Assembly: GCA_009694245.1 (NCBI GenBank)
Contig: SHVO01000001.1
Coordinates: forward strand, 19,139-83,138
Reading direction: 5' to 3'
DNA from: Rhodospirillaceae bacterium
GTDB lineage: Bacteria; Pseudomonadota; Alphaproteobacteria; Rhodospirillales; Rhodospirillaceae
Length of the DNA stretch: 64,000 bases
This document shows positions 1 to 8,448 of this stretch, in pieces. Positions within the stretch are counted from its first letter, which is position 1, and each line of letters begins with the position of its first letter. The position numbers and the translations under genes are program-made. The notes beneath the pieces were generated by a model, which did no database searches, had not been told where the DNA came from, and saw only the letters and a list, made by a program, of their open reading frames with translations.

Positions 1-988
1 CACGGGCGGTTAATGATGGTGCCGGCGTGCGTTCGGCGATGCGCAGGCGGGCCGAGCGCGCGCGAGGATTGATCGCGACTTCGCCGTCGCTCGGGCCAAT
101 CGGGCGGCGCGAGAGCGGCTTGAACGTGGCGGTGGCGGAGCTTCCGGCGAGGCTAGCGAGCGTATGGCGCGAAGGCCGCAAGGCCGAGCCCGAGCGTGCT
201 TTCAGGAATGTCTTGACGATCCGGTCTTCCAGCGAGTGGAAGGACACGACCGCGAGGATGCCGCCCGGGCGAAGGAGTTTCTCGGCGCCCAAGAGTCCGC
301 GCTCAAGCTCGCCCAACTCGTCGTTCACATAGATACGCAAGGCCTGGAACGTCCGGGTCGCGGGATCGATGCCGTCCTGCGAGCGCCGCACCTCAGCGCG
401 TATCACGTCGGCGAGGCGTAACGTCCGCGAGAACGGACGTTCACGCCGGGCTTCGACAATGGCGCGTGCGACACGCCGCGCGTGGCGTTCCTCGCCGTAG
501 GTGAAGATGATGTCGGAGAGTTCTTTTTCAGAAAGTGTATTGACCACGTCGGCGGCGCTGCGGCCGCTTTTTTCCATGCGCATATCGAGCGGGCCGTCAC
601 GCAGGAAAGAAAAGCCGCGAGAGCGATCGTCGATCTGCATGGAACTCACGCCGAGATCGAGCGCCACGCCATCGATGCCGGTAATGCCTCTGGCCGAGAG
701 CAAGGCGGCCATATCACCGAATCGGCCTTGGACGAGGTGGACGCGCCCCGGGAAACGTTCGGCGAGGATTTCGCCGAGCAGCAGCGCCTCGGGATCGCGG
801 TCGATCGACCAGACCACGCAAGGAGCCGCTTCGAGCAGGGCCGCGGTATAGCCGCCGGCACCGAAAGTGCCGTCGAGGTAAACCCCGCAGGCCTTGGGCG
901 CGAGGGCGGCAATGACTTCCGCCAGGAGAACGGGGATATGGTCGGCATTGGACGGCGCGGGCGTGCCGGTGGTGAATGCCGGGCACAT
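1..988 (-). CDS. rsmH: 16S rRNA (cytosine1402-N4)-methyltransferase RsmH, C-terminus truncated by the window edge
   Basis: Minus-frame translation from ATG at 988: MCPAFTTGTPAPSNADHIPVLLAEVIAALAPKACGVYLDGTFGAGGYTAALLEA...; no stop before position 1, so it is missing from the ORF track. Start overlaps the mraZ stop. Confidence 0.93.
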   Translation of the reverse strand, partial: MCPAFTTGTPAPSNADHIPVLLAEVIAALAPKACGVYLDGTFGAGGYTAALLEAAPCVVWSIDRDPEALLLGEILAERFPGRVHLVQGRFGDMAALLSARGITGIDGVALDLGVSSMQIDDRSRGFSFLRDGPLDMRMEKSGRSAADVVNTLSEKELSDIIFTYGEERHARRVARAIVEARRERPFSRTLRLADVIRAEVRRSQDGIDPATRTFQALRIYVNDELGELERGLLGAEKLLRPGGILAVVSFHSLEDRIVKTFLKARSGSALRPSRHTLASLAGSSATATFKPLSRRPIGPSDGEVAINPRARSARLRIAERTPAPSLTAR

Positions 989-1431
989 CAGGCGTTGCCG
1001 TTGGGCTTGAGGGCCGCGGTGACGCGCTGGAGTTTGGCTTTCATCACGGCCGCGAGGGCGCCAGGTTCCCACATCTGAAACCGCCGGCCCTGGCCGATGA
1101 ACGTGGCTTGGTCCGTAAGGTTGGCCTTGGCGATGAACTCGTCGGGCAGAACGATGCGGCCTTCGCCGTCGAGCGGCAGCTCGCGCAGCTCGGCCATGAT
1201 CAATTCGGCGACTTCATCGCGGGTCGATGGCCCGAAGGAATCGGCGATCTGCGATTCGAGATTTTCGAAGCGGTCGAAACCCGCGCCCTCAAGGCAGGAC
1301 TCGAACAACGAGGGATGCAAGGCGACGCTGGTCAGGCCGCGTCCTTGGATGACAGCGCGGAAGGGCGCCGGCACGGAAACGCGGCCTTTGGCATCAACCT
1401 TGTTCACGAACGTCCCGAAGAACGCTTTCAT
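988..1431 (-). CDS. mraZ: Transcriptional regulator MraZ
   Basis: MKAFFGTFVNKVDAKGRVSVPAPFRAVIQ...; SpoVT/AbrB-like MraZ family; directly upstream of rsmH. Start chosen at the internal Met rather than at 1473. Confidence 0.95.
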   Translation of the reverse strand: MKAFFGTFVNKVDAKGRVSVPAPFRAVIQGRGLTSVALHPSLFESCLEGAGFDRFENLESQIADSFGPSTRDEVAELIMAELRELPLDGEGRIVLPDEFIAKANLTDQATFIGQGRRFQMWEPGALAAVMKAKLQRVTAALKPNGNA

Positions 1432-1533
1432 CGCAGAGCCACCTTGGAACCCCGTTCCCCTGCGCCGACGCACCGCTCGCTCTGAGATTCCAATGACTTA
1501 GGAAAACTCGCGAGACCTGTAGCCCGACCTTTA

Positions 1534-1568
1534 TGGTATTACATGGGATTTTATGGGTGTCAATGGTA
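1534..1568 (+). promoter_or_regulatory. Putative MraZ-box operator: four TGGKN repeats at 10 bp period
   Basis: ttaTGGTAttacaTGGGAttttaTGGGTgtcaaTGGTAtt; TGG at 1534, 1544, 1554, 1564, upstream of mraZ. Confidence 0.75.
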
Positions 1569-1774
1569 TTACCCCGTAAGTACTTGGGTTTACAGGCATA
1601 TGTTCTTTGTTTGTTCTCAATTCAGTCGTGCCGTTGGGGCCGGCCGGCGCGCCTTAGTTGCCGGGCGTCGGGAGCAGACCAGGGCGATGGATTAGCGCGA
1701 GGGAAAGGCGGCTTCGGGGTGGTGGGGTGATTTTTTTGGGGCAAGCCGAGCCTGGCCGCGAATTGACCGAGTCA

Positions 1775-1820
1775 GCTGTCTCACTGTCTCACGGCCTAGG
1801 GCGTGAGACAGTGAGACAGC
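1775..1820. repeat. Near-perfect 46 bp palindrome (19 bp arms)
   Basis: GCTGTCTCACTGTCTCACG-gcctaggg-CGTGAGACAGTGAGACAGC. Confidence 0.9.
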
Positions 1821-2011
1821 GGTGAGGCAAGCGACACGGCCGGACAATGCCCTCACCCGCTGTCATCCTCGGACTTGTGGAGCCTGTCCTCGGGCGCGCG
1901 CTTCGCGCGGCCCGGGGATGGATCCGGGGCAGTCCCGAAGAACGGCCGGCATTTCATTACCCCTGGGTCTCAAGAACAAGTCTGGGGACGACAAATCGGG
2001 CGTGAAGCGGC

Positions 2012-2052
2012 TGTCCCACTGTCCCATGCCCAGGCACCGGGACAGTGGGACA
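2012..2052. repeat. Palindromic repeat copy A (14 bp arms)
   Basis: TGTCCCACTGTCCC-atgcccaggcacc-GGGACAGTGGGACA. Confidence 0.9.
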
Positions 2053-2225
2053 CTCCATTCAGGGCCAGCAGCGCAAATTCCTCTTTAACTTAAGCCGCCG
2101 GAATTCTACGCCTTGCGGGAGGGCCCCCACGGCTCAGTTATGCTCGCTTCTTAAAGGAAGGAAGAGGAGGGGGCGGCGCATGTCTAAATCAAGCCCCGAA
2201 TGAGCGCGTTCTTGCCGCGCCTGCA

Positions 2226-2270
2226 ACTGTCCCACTGTCCCGGTGCCTGGGCATGGGACAGTGGGACAGT
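2226..2270. repeat. Palindromic repeat copy B, inverted relative to copy A
   Basis: ACTGTCCCACTGTCCC-ggtgcctgggcat-GGGACAGTGGGACAGT; loop is the exact reverse complement of the loop of copy A. Confidence 0.9.
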
Positions 2271-2346
2271 AGCAGGGTCCTTCACGGCGAATGTGACGCT
2301 CCGCGCCGGATGAGAAGGCCTCTAAGTCAATATCTAGCGAATTACC

Positions 2347-3201
2347 CTACTGACCGCGGGTCGCACTCCAGCTGCCGCCACCCTCGATGCTGCCCTTCAT
2401 GGTGCTGCCTTCTACCCTGCCGGTGTAGCGCTTCCCGGTAACTACGAAGGCAATCTCCGTACCGTTCATCTTGGCGTTGGCGATCGGCATCGGCTTTCCG
2501 GCCATGGTCAGCATACCGTCGAGCGCCTGATAGGTTTGGGTTAGTTTCAACTGACCGCCGCCTGCCATCTGCCAATCGCCGCTGACCTTGGCGGGCACAA
2601 TCCATTTATAGGCCGTGCACCAACTGGTGCAGTCGCCGCCGGCGTCTATGGTTTCATCCGGCATCCAGTCGCCCATGTTGAACGTATTCGAGACCACGCG
2701 CGTATCGGGCTTCATGTTGAGCAAGATTGGACGCAGCCTGATATTCAGCTCCGGCAACAGAAACAAGGTGATGACCGAAGCCTTGGAGAAGTCCGATTGA
2801 AAGATGTCGGCGCGCTCGAAGGTCGCCAGGCCGGAGACACCCTCGGTTTCGGCGTTGCTCTTGGCGAGCGTGACCATGTCCGGATTGTACTCGATGCCCA
2901 GCGCCCGCGTGCCGCGCTTGGCCGCAGTGATTACGGTGCGCCCATCCCCCGAGCCGAGATCGATCAGATAGTCCTGCTTGGCCAGCTGGGCCATATCCAG
3001 CATGCGGTCGACCAGGGCCTGCGGTGTCGGCACCCAGACCACATCCTTCCCGGCTTGCCCGGACTGGGGCGTGAATGGAGCCTTTGCCGCTCCGGCCTTT
3101 TCCGCCGCGGGCGCAGCCTGTGCCGAAAGCGAACCAACCGCTGCACTGTTCATCACAAACGCAGCAACGGCGCATAGAAGCGAAAGTTTTCGCAAGGTCA
3201 T
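2347..3201 (-). CDS. Exported class I SAM-dependent methyltransferase-like protein
   Basis: Signal peptide MTLRKLSLLCAVAAFVMNSAAVGSLSAQA|APAAEK, followed by methyltransferase motif YLIDLGSGDGRTVITAAKRGTRALGIEYNPDMV. Confidence 0.8.
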   Translation of the reverse strand: MTLRKLSLLCAVAAFVMNSAAVGSLSAQAAPAAEKAGAAKAPFTPQSGQAGKDVVWVPTPQALVDRMLDMAQLAKQDYLIDLGSGDGRTVITAAKRGTRALGIEYNPDMVTLAKSNAETEGVSGLATFERADIFQSDFSKASVITLFLLPELNIRLRPILLNMKPDTRVVSNTFNMGDWMPDETIDAGGDCTSWCTAYKWIVPAKVSGDWQMAGGGQLKLTQTYQALDGMLTMAGKPMPIANAKMNGTEIAFVVTGKRYTGRVEGSTMKGSIEGGGSWSATRGQ

Positions 3202-3438
3202 GGGCGCGTCTCCTGAATGGGACAACCGGGCACGGCCGGGATAATAGCGCCTAGTACGCGCGGGCGCGACAGTGCGATTACGCCCGGGGCGGAATAATCG
3301 GAGAAATCCGAAGGTAATCGCTAAAGTTAAATCTGGTTCGAAGAAACCGGACAGGTCATAATTACTTAATGTTTCGCGCTGCCATGGGTCGAACAGGTTG
3401 GGTTGAACAGGTCCACAGGGTTTCCAGGGGAGGATAAC

Positions 3439-4263
3439 TTGAAATACGCAAAATTGATCAAGCGACTAATCGGCGCCTTTGTCGTGGCAGGGATGATGGC
3501 GGGCGTCGGTGCGGCCGGCAGCGCCAACGCGGCGACCGTCCTGATCACCGGCTCGAACCGCGGCCTCGGCTTCGCCTTCGCCAAGTCCTACGCCGAAAAG
3601 GGCTGGACGGTCATCGCCACGACGCGCAATCCGGGCGATGACGCGGACCTGGACGCCCTGGCGGCGAAATATAAAAACGTCGCGATCGAGAAGCTCGACG
3701 TCACCGACGAGGCGGGCATCACGGCGCTGGCCGCCAAATACAAGGGCAAACCGATCGACTTGCTGATTAACAACGCCGCCATCAACGACGCCGCCGGCAA
3801 GGGCGCGGTCCTGGGCGAATTCGACGCAAAGCTTTTCGAGCGCGAGATGCGCACCAACGTCCTCGGCCCTCTGCTTGTGAACCAGGCCTTCCTCGAGAAT
3901 GTCGTGGCCAGCGATATGAAGAAGATCGTCGCCATCACCAGCCCCTCGGCGGTGCTCGGCCGCCCGATGAATAAAGAGACGCGCCGCGCCCATACTTATT
4001 TCTACCGCCCTTCCAAGTCGGCGTTGAACATGGCCATGAAGATTCTAGCCGCTGAGGTGCGCGAGCGCGGCGTGATCGTCGGTATCATCCACCCCGGCGG
4101 CGTCGACACCGAAATGCTGCGCTCGGTCTACGGCGGTAAGCCGACCCCCGGCGCGCAGACGGCGGACCAGAGCGCTGCCGGCATCGTCAAGGTCATCGAG
4201 GGTCTCACCCAGGCCAACAGCGATCAGGTCACGGGCTTTGACGGAAAACCCATCCCCTGGTGA
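3439..4263 (+). CDS. Exported short-chain dehydrogenase/reductase (SDR)
   Basis: TTG start with GGGGAGGA RBS; signal peptide MKYAKLIKRLIGAFVVAGMMAGVGAAGSANA|ATVLITGSNRGLGFAFAK; NNAA motif and YRPSKSALN catalytic motif. Confidence 0.85.
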   Translation: MKYAKLIKRLIGAFVVAGMMAGVGAAGSANAATVLITGSNRGLGFAFAKSYAEKGWTVIATTRNPGDDADLDALAAKYKNVAIEKLDVTDEAGITALAAKYKGKPIDLLINNAAINDAAGKGAVLGEFDAKLFEREMRTNVLGPLLVNQAFLENVVASDMKKIVAITSPSAVLGRPMNKETRRAHTYFYRPSKSALNMAMKILAAEVRERGVIVGIIHPGGVDTEMLRSVYGGKPTPGAQTADQSAAGIVKVIEGLTQANSDQVTGFDGKPIPW

Positions 4264-4495
4264 GTTGAGACTTCCGAAACGACCACCGCGGCGCGACGTC
4301 TCGCGGTCCGGCCGTGCCCGGCAATTAAGTATCATGTCACCGGAATTTCGGAACTTCGTGCCAACTGTAACGGAAGCGTGAACTCGTGGACCATACGGAT
4401 TGCGGTTCGAAAACAACGCTAGCACAACGCCTAACCTTACCCGTTCCTGTATTTCCGCCGCTTGGTGGGAGCATTGGGCCAACAGATAAATGGGT

Positions 4496-5194
4496 CTATA
4501 GCGCAGCCTGGCGGGCCACGAAAAATACATGCGGATAGGGCGTCCAATGTCGGAGATGGTGCAACTCCGTGATGAACCCTGCCTGATTCAGCAGCGCATT
4601 GTTTTCCTGACAGGAAAGAAAGTGTAGGCCGCCATGGCCAAGCGTTAGGTCGGCCCCGGTCATGAACTTTTCCTGAGCGTATGTCACGGCACACTTCCAT
4701 GACGGGTGCGTGTCGGAGGCCTTAACGATCAGCGTGCCTTCGGACGCGAGAAGGTTCCGGCATCTGCGTAGAAGCGCAAGTTTATGTTCGTAGGGTAATA
4801 GGTACAATACGTCGATCAGAAGTATTACGCCGAATTTCTCGTCATGGACATCCTCCGTGGAACTGTGGCGAAACTCGGCATTGGGAACCGTTCTTCCAGC
4901 GCGGGCAGCAATTTCAAGTTTGGCCGAGGATGGATCGATCCCAAGTATTCTTCGCTCGGCCTGTGCACACGCAAGAGCGAGAGAGAATAATCCGTGCCCG
5001 CAACCTATATCCAAGACGCTCCCGGAGCCTGGGATTTTCTCAGCGATGGATTGCGCTGGAGTCAGGCTCCGACGCAACTGGACGAAAAGACGCGTACCAA
5101 ATGGTTCGTCGCTGTATAATTTGAGTGCCGCCGAGAAATCATGATTTAGGGATTTTCCTGCCAAATCTTCTCCTCGGGCGGGCTGAACCGCCAC
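4496..5194 (-). CDS. Class I SAM-dependent methyltransferase
   Basis: SVLDIGCGHGLFSLALA motif I, ILGIDPSS, GVILLIDVLYLLP. Confidence 0.8.
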   Translation of the reverse strand: MAVQPARGEDLAGKSLNHDFSAALKLYSDEPFGTRLFVQLRRSLTPAQSIAEKIPGSGSVLDIGCGHGLFSLALACAQAERRILGIDPSSAKLEIAARAGRTVPNAEFRHSSTEDVHDEKFGVILLIDVLYLLPYEHKLALLRRCRNLLASEGTLIVKASDTHPSWKCAVTYAQEKFMTGADLTLGHGGLHFLSCQENNALLNQAGFITELHHLRHWTPYPHVFFVARQAAL

Positions 5195-5206
5195 TGTGCC
5201 CTTCGC

Positions 5207-6565
5207 TTATTCGGTTTCCTTTTTCGGGTCCAAATAGATCCCGTCGCGGCGCAGAACGCCGTAGAGATACTCGGCATGGGCGAGGTCGTCGAATACCAGC
5301 CGCGTCATCTCCGGCGTCCGCTCGCCGGCGATGAAGCGGTGAATGGTGTCCGAGATGTATTTCGACCCAGCGATTGCCGCCTGGCCCGCGAAGAACTGTT
5401 GGACCACGAGAATCATAACCGCCGTAACAATTGCCATCTGGACGTTTCTTCGCGCGCCCGCCGCCTGCCAAAATCGCTGCACCAGAGGCAACGCCAGAAA
5501 AAGCAGCCCGGCATGAAGGGGCGCCAGATACACCGAATACCGTACGGGCACCGCCACATAGGGCAGATCATCCACACGGCCGACGGCGGCCAGTACCCCA
5601 GTGGTCAGCGAAAACATGATCAGACCGAGGCTGATCAAGTCGAGACGGCTGATGTGAAACTTGTCGAAAGTGCGCATGACCACCAGCGCGATTCCGGTTG
5701 CGGACAGTGCGGCGCCGATGACCCGCCCGACATCCGCCAGCGCCGCAGCGCGGGTCCAGGGCAGTCCCATATATGTGATGAAATAGTCGCCTACTTTCAG
5801 CAAATGCGCGGCGGTGTAGTAACCGCTGTCCAAATCAACAGCGTGCGAGGCGGATTGGGGAACCGTCAAGCCATTCGCATAAGTCCAGCAGAACAAGACG
5901 CCAAAGCCGAAGACGATCAGCAGCCACCGCAATCCGGTGCGCATGCGCCAGGACATCCAGATAAGTATCGGCCAGACAATCAGTCCCACCAGGCTGCCAA
6001 ACGCAGCGCATACCGCCGCCAGCAGCGCCGCCACGCGCTTCCATCCATGCGATCGGATGTCGGCGCCCGAGCCCGCAAGCAGCACGATCGAAGCAACGGA
6101 AAAGAAAAGCGTGTGAGGGTAAACACCTTCGATCGGGATACTGCAATCCACGACGTTGGCGGTAGTCAGAAACAACATCGTGACGAGCAGTCCGGCCGTT
6201 ATCATCAAATCCCTCGGCAATCCTGCGAATGCGATCTCGCGCCACAGCATCAACGGGATTGCAATTAGGCACGCGGTGTTGAACACGATGAAGGGGTAAA
6301 TGGCGCCGCTGAACAGCCATATATCGGCGGCGGTCAAAAGCCTTGTCCAGATCGGCCGGTGCCACGCGTGCGGCGTCCATAAAAAGCGCAGCCAGTCGCC
6401 GTGTTCCCGCAAATCAAAATAGCGAGTGATAAAGACGATCATGTCCGCAAAGGGTTCGCGGACGATTGTCGATTCCAGGAAATAGAAAAATAGCGAGAAA
6501 TAGATGAGGGAAATGCAGCCAATAACGAGAAGAAATAACCGATCAAGACTTATGTTGTTATTCAT
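5207..6565 (-). CDS. Polytopic integral membrane protein of unknown function (possible GT-C-like)
   Basis: About 450 aa with many hydrophobic helices; acidic/aromatic early loop; 12 bp upstream of the methyltransferase on the same strand. Confidence 0.6.
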   Translation of the reverse strand: MNNNISLDRLFLLVIGCISLIYFSLFFYFLESTIVREPFADMIVFITRYFDLREHGDWLRFLWTPHAWHRPIWTRLLTAADIWLFSGAIYPFIVFNTACLIAIPLMLWREIAFAGLPRDLMITAGLLVTMLFLTTANVVDCSIPIEGVYPHTLFFSVASIVLLAGSGADIRSHGWKRVAALLAAVCAAFGSLVGLIVWPILIWMSWRMRTGLRWLLIVFGFGVLFCWTYANGLTVPQSASHAVDLDSGYYTAAHLLKVGDYFITYMGLPWTRAAALADVGRVIGAALSATGIALVVMRTFDKFHISRLDLISLGLIMFSLTTGVLAAVGRVDDLPYVAVPVRYSVYLAPLHAGLLFLALPLVQRFWQAAGARRNVQMAIVTAVMILVVQQFFAGQAAIAGSKYISDTIHRFIAGERTPEMTRLVFDDLAHAEYLYGVLRRDGIYLDPKKETE

Positions 6566-6704
6566 CCTGACCTGAACCCCATTCTTACCCAACGCCGCAG
6601 ATGCTGAGGCCAAAATGGCACCGGCCCAATAGGCTCGCGGGGATACAGGGAGACCGGTCATGAACGTGGTTCAAATGGAAATCGCGAACCCCGTCGTTGC
6701 GACC

Positions 6705-7198
6705 GGGGATGTCCCGTACTTTGTTGAAATTTGCTCGACGGCATCACTGGTTGAGCAGGCTACACGGCCTTGGCCTGATGCGCCAGCAGGGCCGCCCGCA
6801 GGAGCGGCAGTTGCTTGTGGGCCTTGAGCCGCCGGAAGCCTTTGGCGGCCTCCAGCATGGCGGCGCCGGTCCAGCGGAGCGCCATGTTGGCATCGCGCCA
6901 GCGTTTGACGTTGCGGCAGACCTGCCGGATGGTGCCGTTCATGTTTTCGATGATGTTGGTGCAGGCGAGCGAGCGGCGCAGCCCGGCAGGAAGGTCGAGG
7001 CGGGTGACGGTCAGGATTTCGTCGATGCCTTCCAGGATGCTGCTGGAGACGCCGGGAGCCTCCTGCTCCAGGCGGCGGGCGAGGTTGCGGATCAACCTTT
7101 CCGCCTTCGCCGCGTCGTCCAGTTCCCACGCCTGACGCAGCACCTTGCGGACCGAGGCATGCAGAGGCTTGGGCAGGCGCGCGACGATGTTGCGGGCT
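6705..7198 (-). mobile_element. IS256/Mutator-family transposase remnant (C-terminal part only)
   Basis: Minus translation ARNIVARLPKPLHASVRKVLRQAWELDDAAKAERLIRNLARRLEQEAPGVSSSILEGIDEILTVTRLDLPAGLRRSLACTNIIENMNGTIRQVCRNVKRWRDANMALRW...; homology ends abruptly near 7198. Confidence 0.85.
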
Positions 7199-7199
7199 A

Positions 7200-8320
7200 T
7201 GAAAGAAAACGCGTGGCAAGGTTTTTGGAATGGCGCGGTCCCTCCCTATGGTTACCGCAATTATGCGGCGGAGAAACGGGGTGAGAAGAGCAAGAAGCGG
7301 CTAGAAACTGACCCCAAAGAAGCGGAAATTGTGCGGTAGATGTTCCGCCTTTACGTGAACGGCGATGGCACCATCGCACCTAAAGGTGTGAAGGCAATCG
7401 CCACTCACCTAAACGCAAAAGGCTATCGGCAACGGCAAGGACGCTTATTCAATAATAAGTTCGTGCAGGAAGCGTTGCGCGAGACGGCATACATCGGCAC
7501 TTACTATTTTAATCGGTTTGACAGCAAAACGCGGCAACGCAAACCCGAGAGCGAACGGGTGCCCATGCCCTGCCCGGGCATAGTAGATCAAGCAATCTTC
7601 GACGCTGCGCAGGGCTTGCTGGAGCGACGAAATATTAGAAAGACGGCAGGGCGCAGCGTGAACAATCCAATCCTTTTGAGCGGCATGGTGAAATGCGCTC
7701 ATTGCCGTGGAATCATGAGCCTTCGGACGGGCAAAAGCGGCAAGTGCCGGTATTACGCCTGCCTGAAACAAGCCAAGGAAGGTAAAACGGGCTGCAAGGG
7801 ATGCAGTGTCCCTATGCCAGCATTGGATAACGCGGGTACCGATGCCCTGTGCACTCAAGTATTGAGCCCGGAACGGATGAGCGCTCTTTTTCTCGAAGTC
7901 CAGACTAGCATCGAAAAGAACAATGATACTTCCGCGCAGGACCGCGCCGGATTGACCCGCAAGCTCCAGGAAGCGGACGCCAAACTATCCCGCCTCTACG
8001 ATGCCCTTAAACAAGGGACGGTCGAGCAGGACGACTTTTTCAGGCGCCGGGTCGGCGCTGCGAAGGCCGAGCGAGACGAGATTATAAGGCTACAGGCGCA
8101 GGCCGAGCGCCGCGCTGCCATGCCCACCGCCGTTATCACGCTGAGGAAGCTAGAGGCCTTCTCCAGGGGCATGGAAGACATACTGCGAATCGGGGATATC
8201 CAATTCCGCAAGGCGTAATTGCGCTTCCTGGTCGGTAGCGTTGAGATTATGGACGGCGAAATACGGCTTACAGGTTCGAAAACCGCGCTACTTGCCGCTG
8301 CAAGAGTAGGCTTGCCGGAT
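7200..8320 (+). pseudogene. Large serine recombinase remnant (catalytic N-terminus lost, two in-frame stops)
   Basis: MKENAWQGFWNGAVPPYGYRNYAAEKRG..ETDPKEAEIVR*MFRLYVNGDG..ALRETAYIGTYYFNRFDSKTRQRKPESE..MVKCAHCRGIMSLRTGKSGKCRYYACLKQAKEGKTGCKG..GDIQFRKA*LRFLVGSVEIMDGEIRLTGSKTALLAAA; stops TAG 7337-7339 and TAA 8216-8218 share one frame. Confidence 0.88.
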
Positions 8321-8448
8321 CAAGCTGGCGGAGTGCCCACTTTGGTCCAGGAATGGCGTGCCCACGGGTATTCGAACCCGCGTTACGTCTGTGGGCGGGC
8401 GGCATCTGGGCAGCCGTCGGGTCACGGCGAAGGCGACCCAAAAAAAAT

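Noticed and set aside
4157-4263. Possible operon between the exported SDR and the downstream methyltransferase
   Set aside because: Genes are convergent with ~230 bp between; no shared transcript is expected.
5276-6268. 330 aa plus-strand ORF opposite the membrane protein
   Set aside because: Low-complexity Gln/His/Arg-rich shadow of a hydrophobic coding sequence; no RBS or domain.
7337-7339. Stop-codon readthrough or recoding in the serine recombinase
   Set aside because: The gene also lacks its catalytic domain and has a second nonsense codon, so decay is the simpler explanation.
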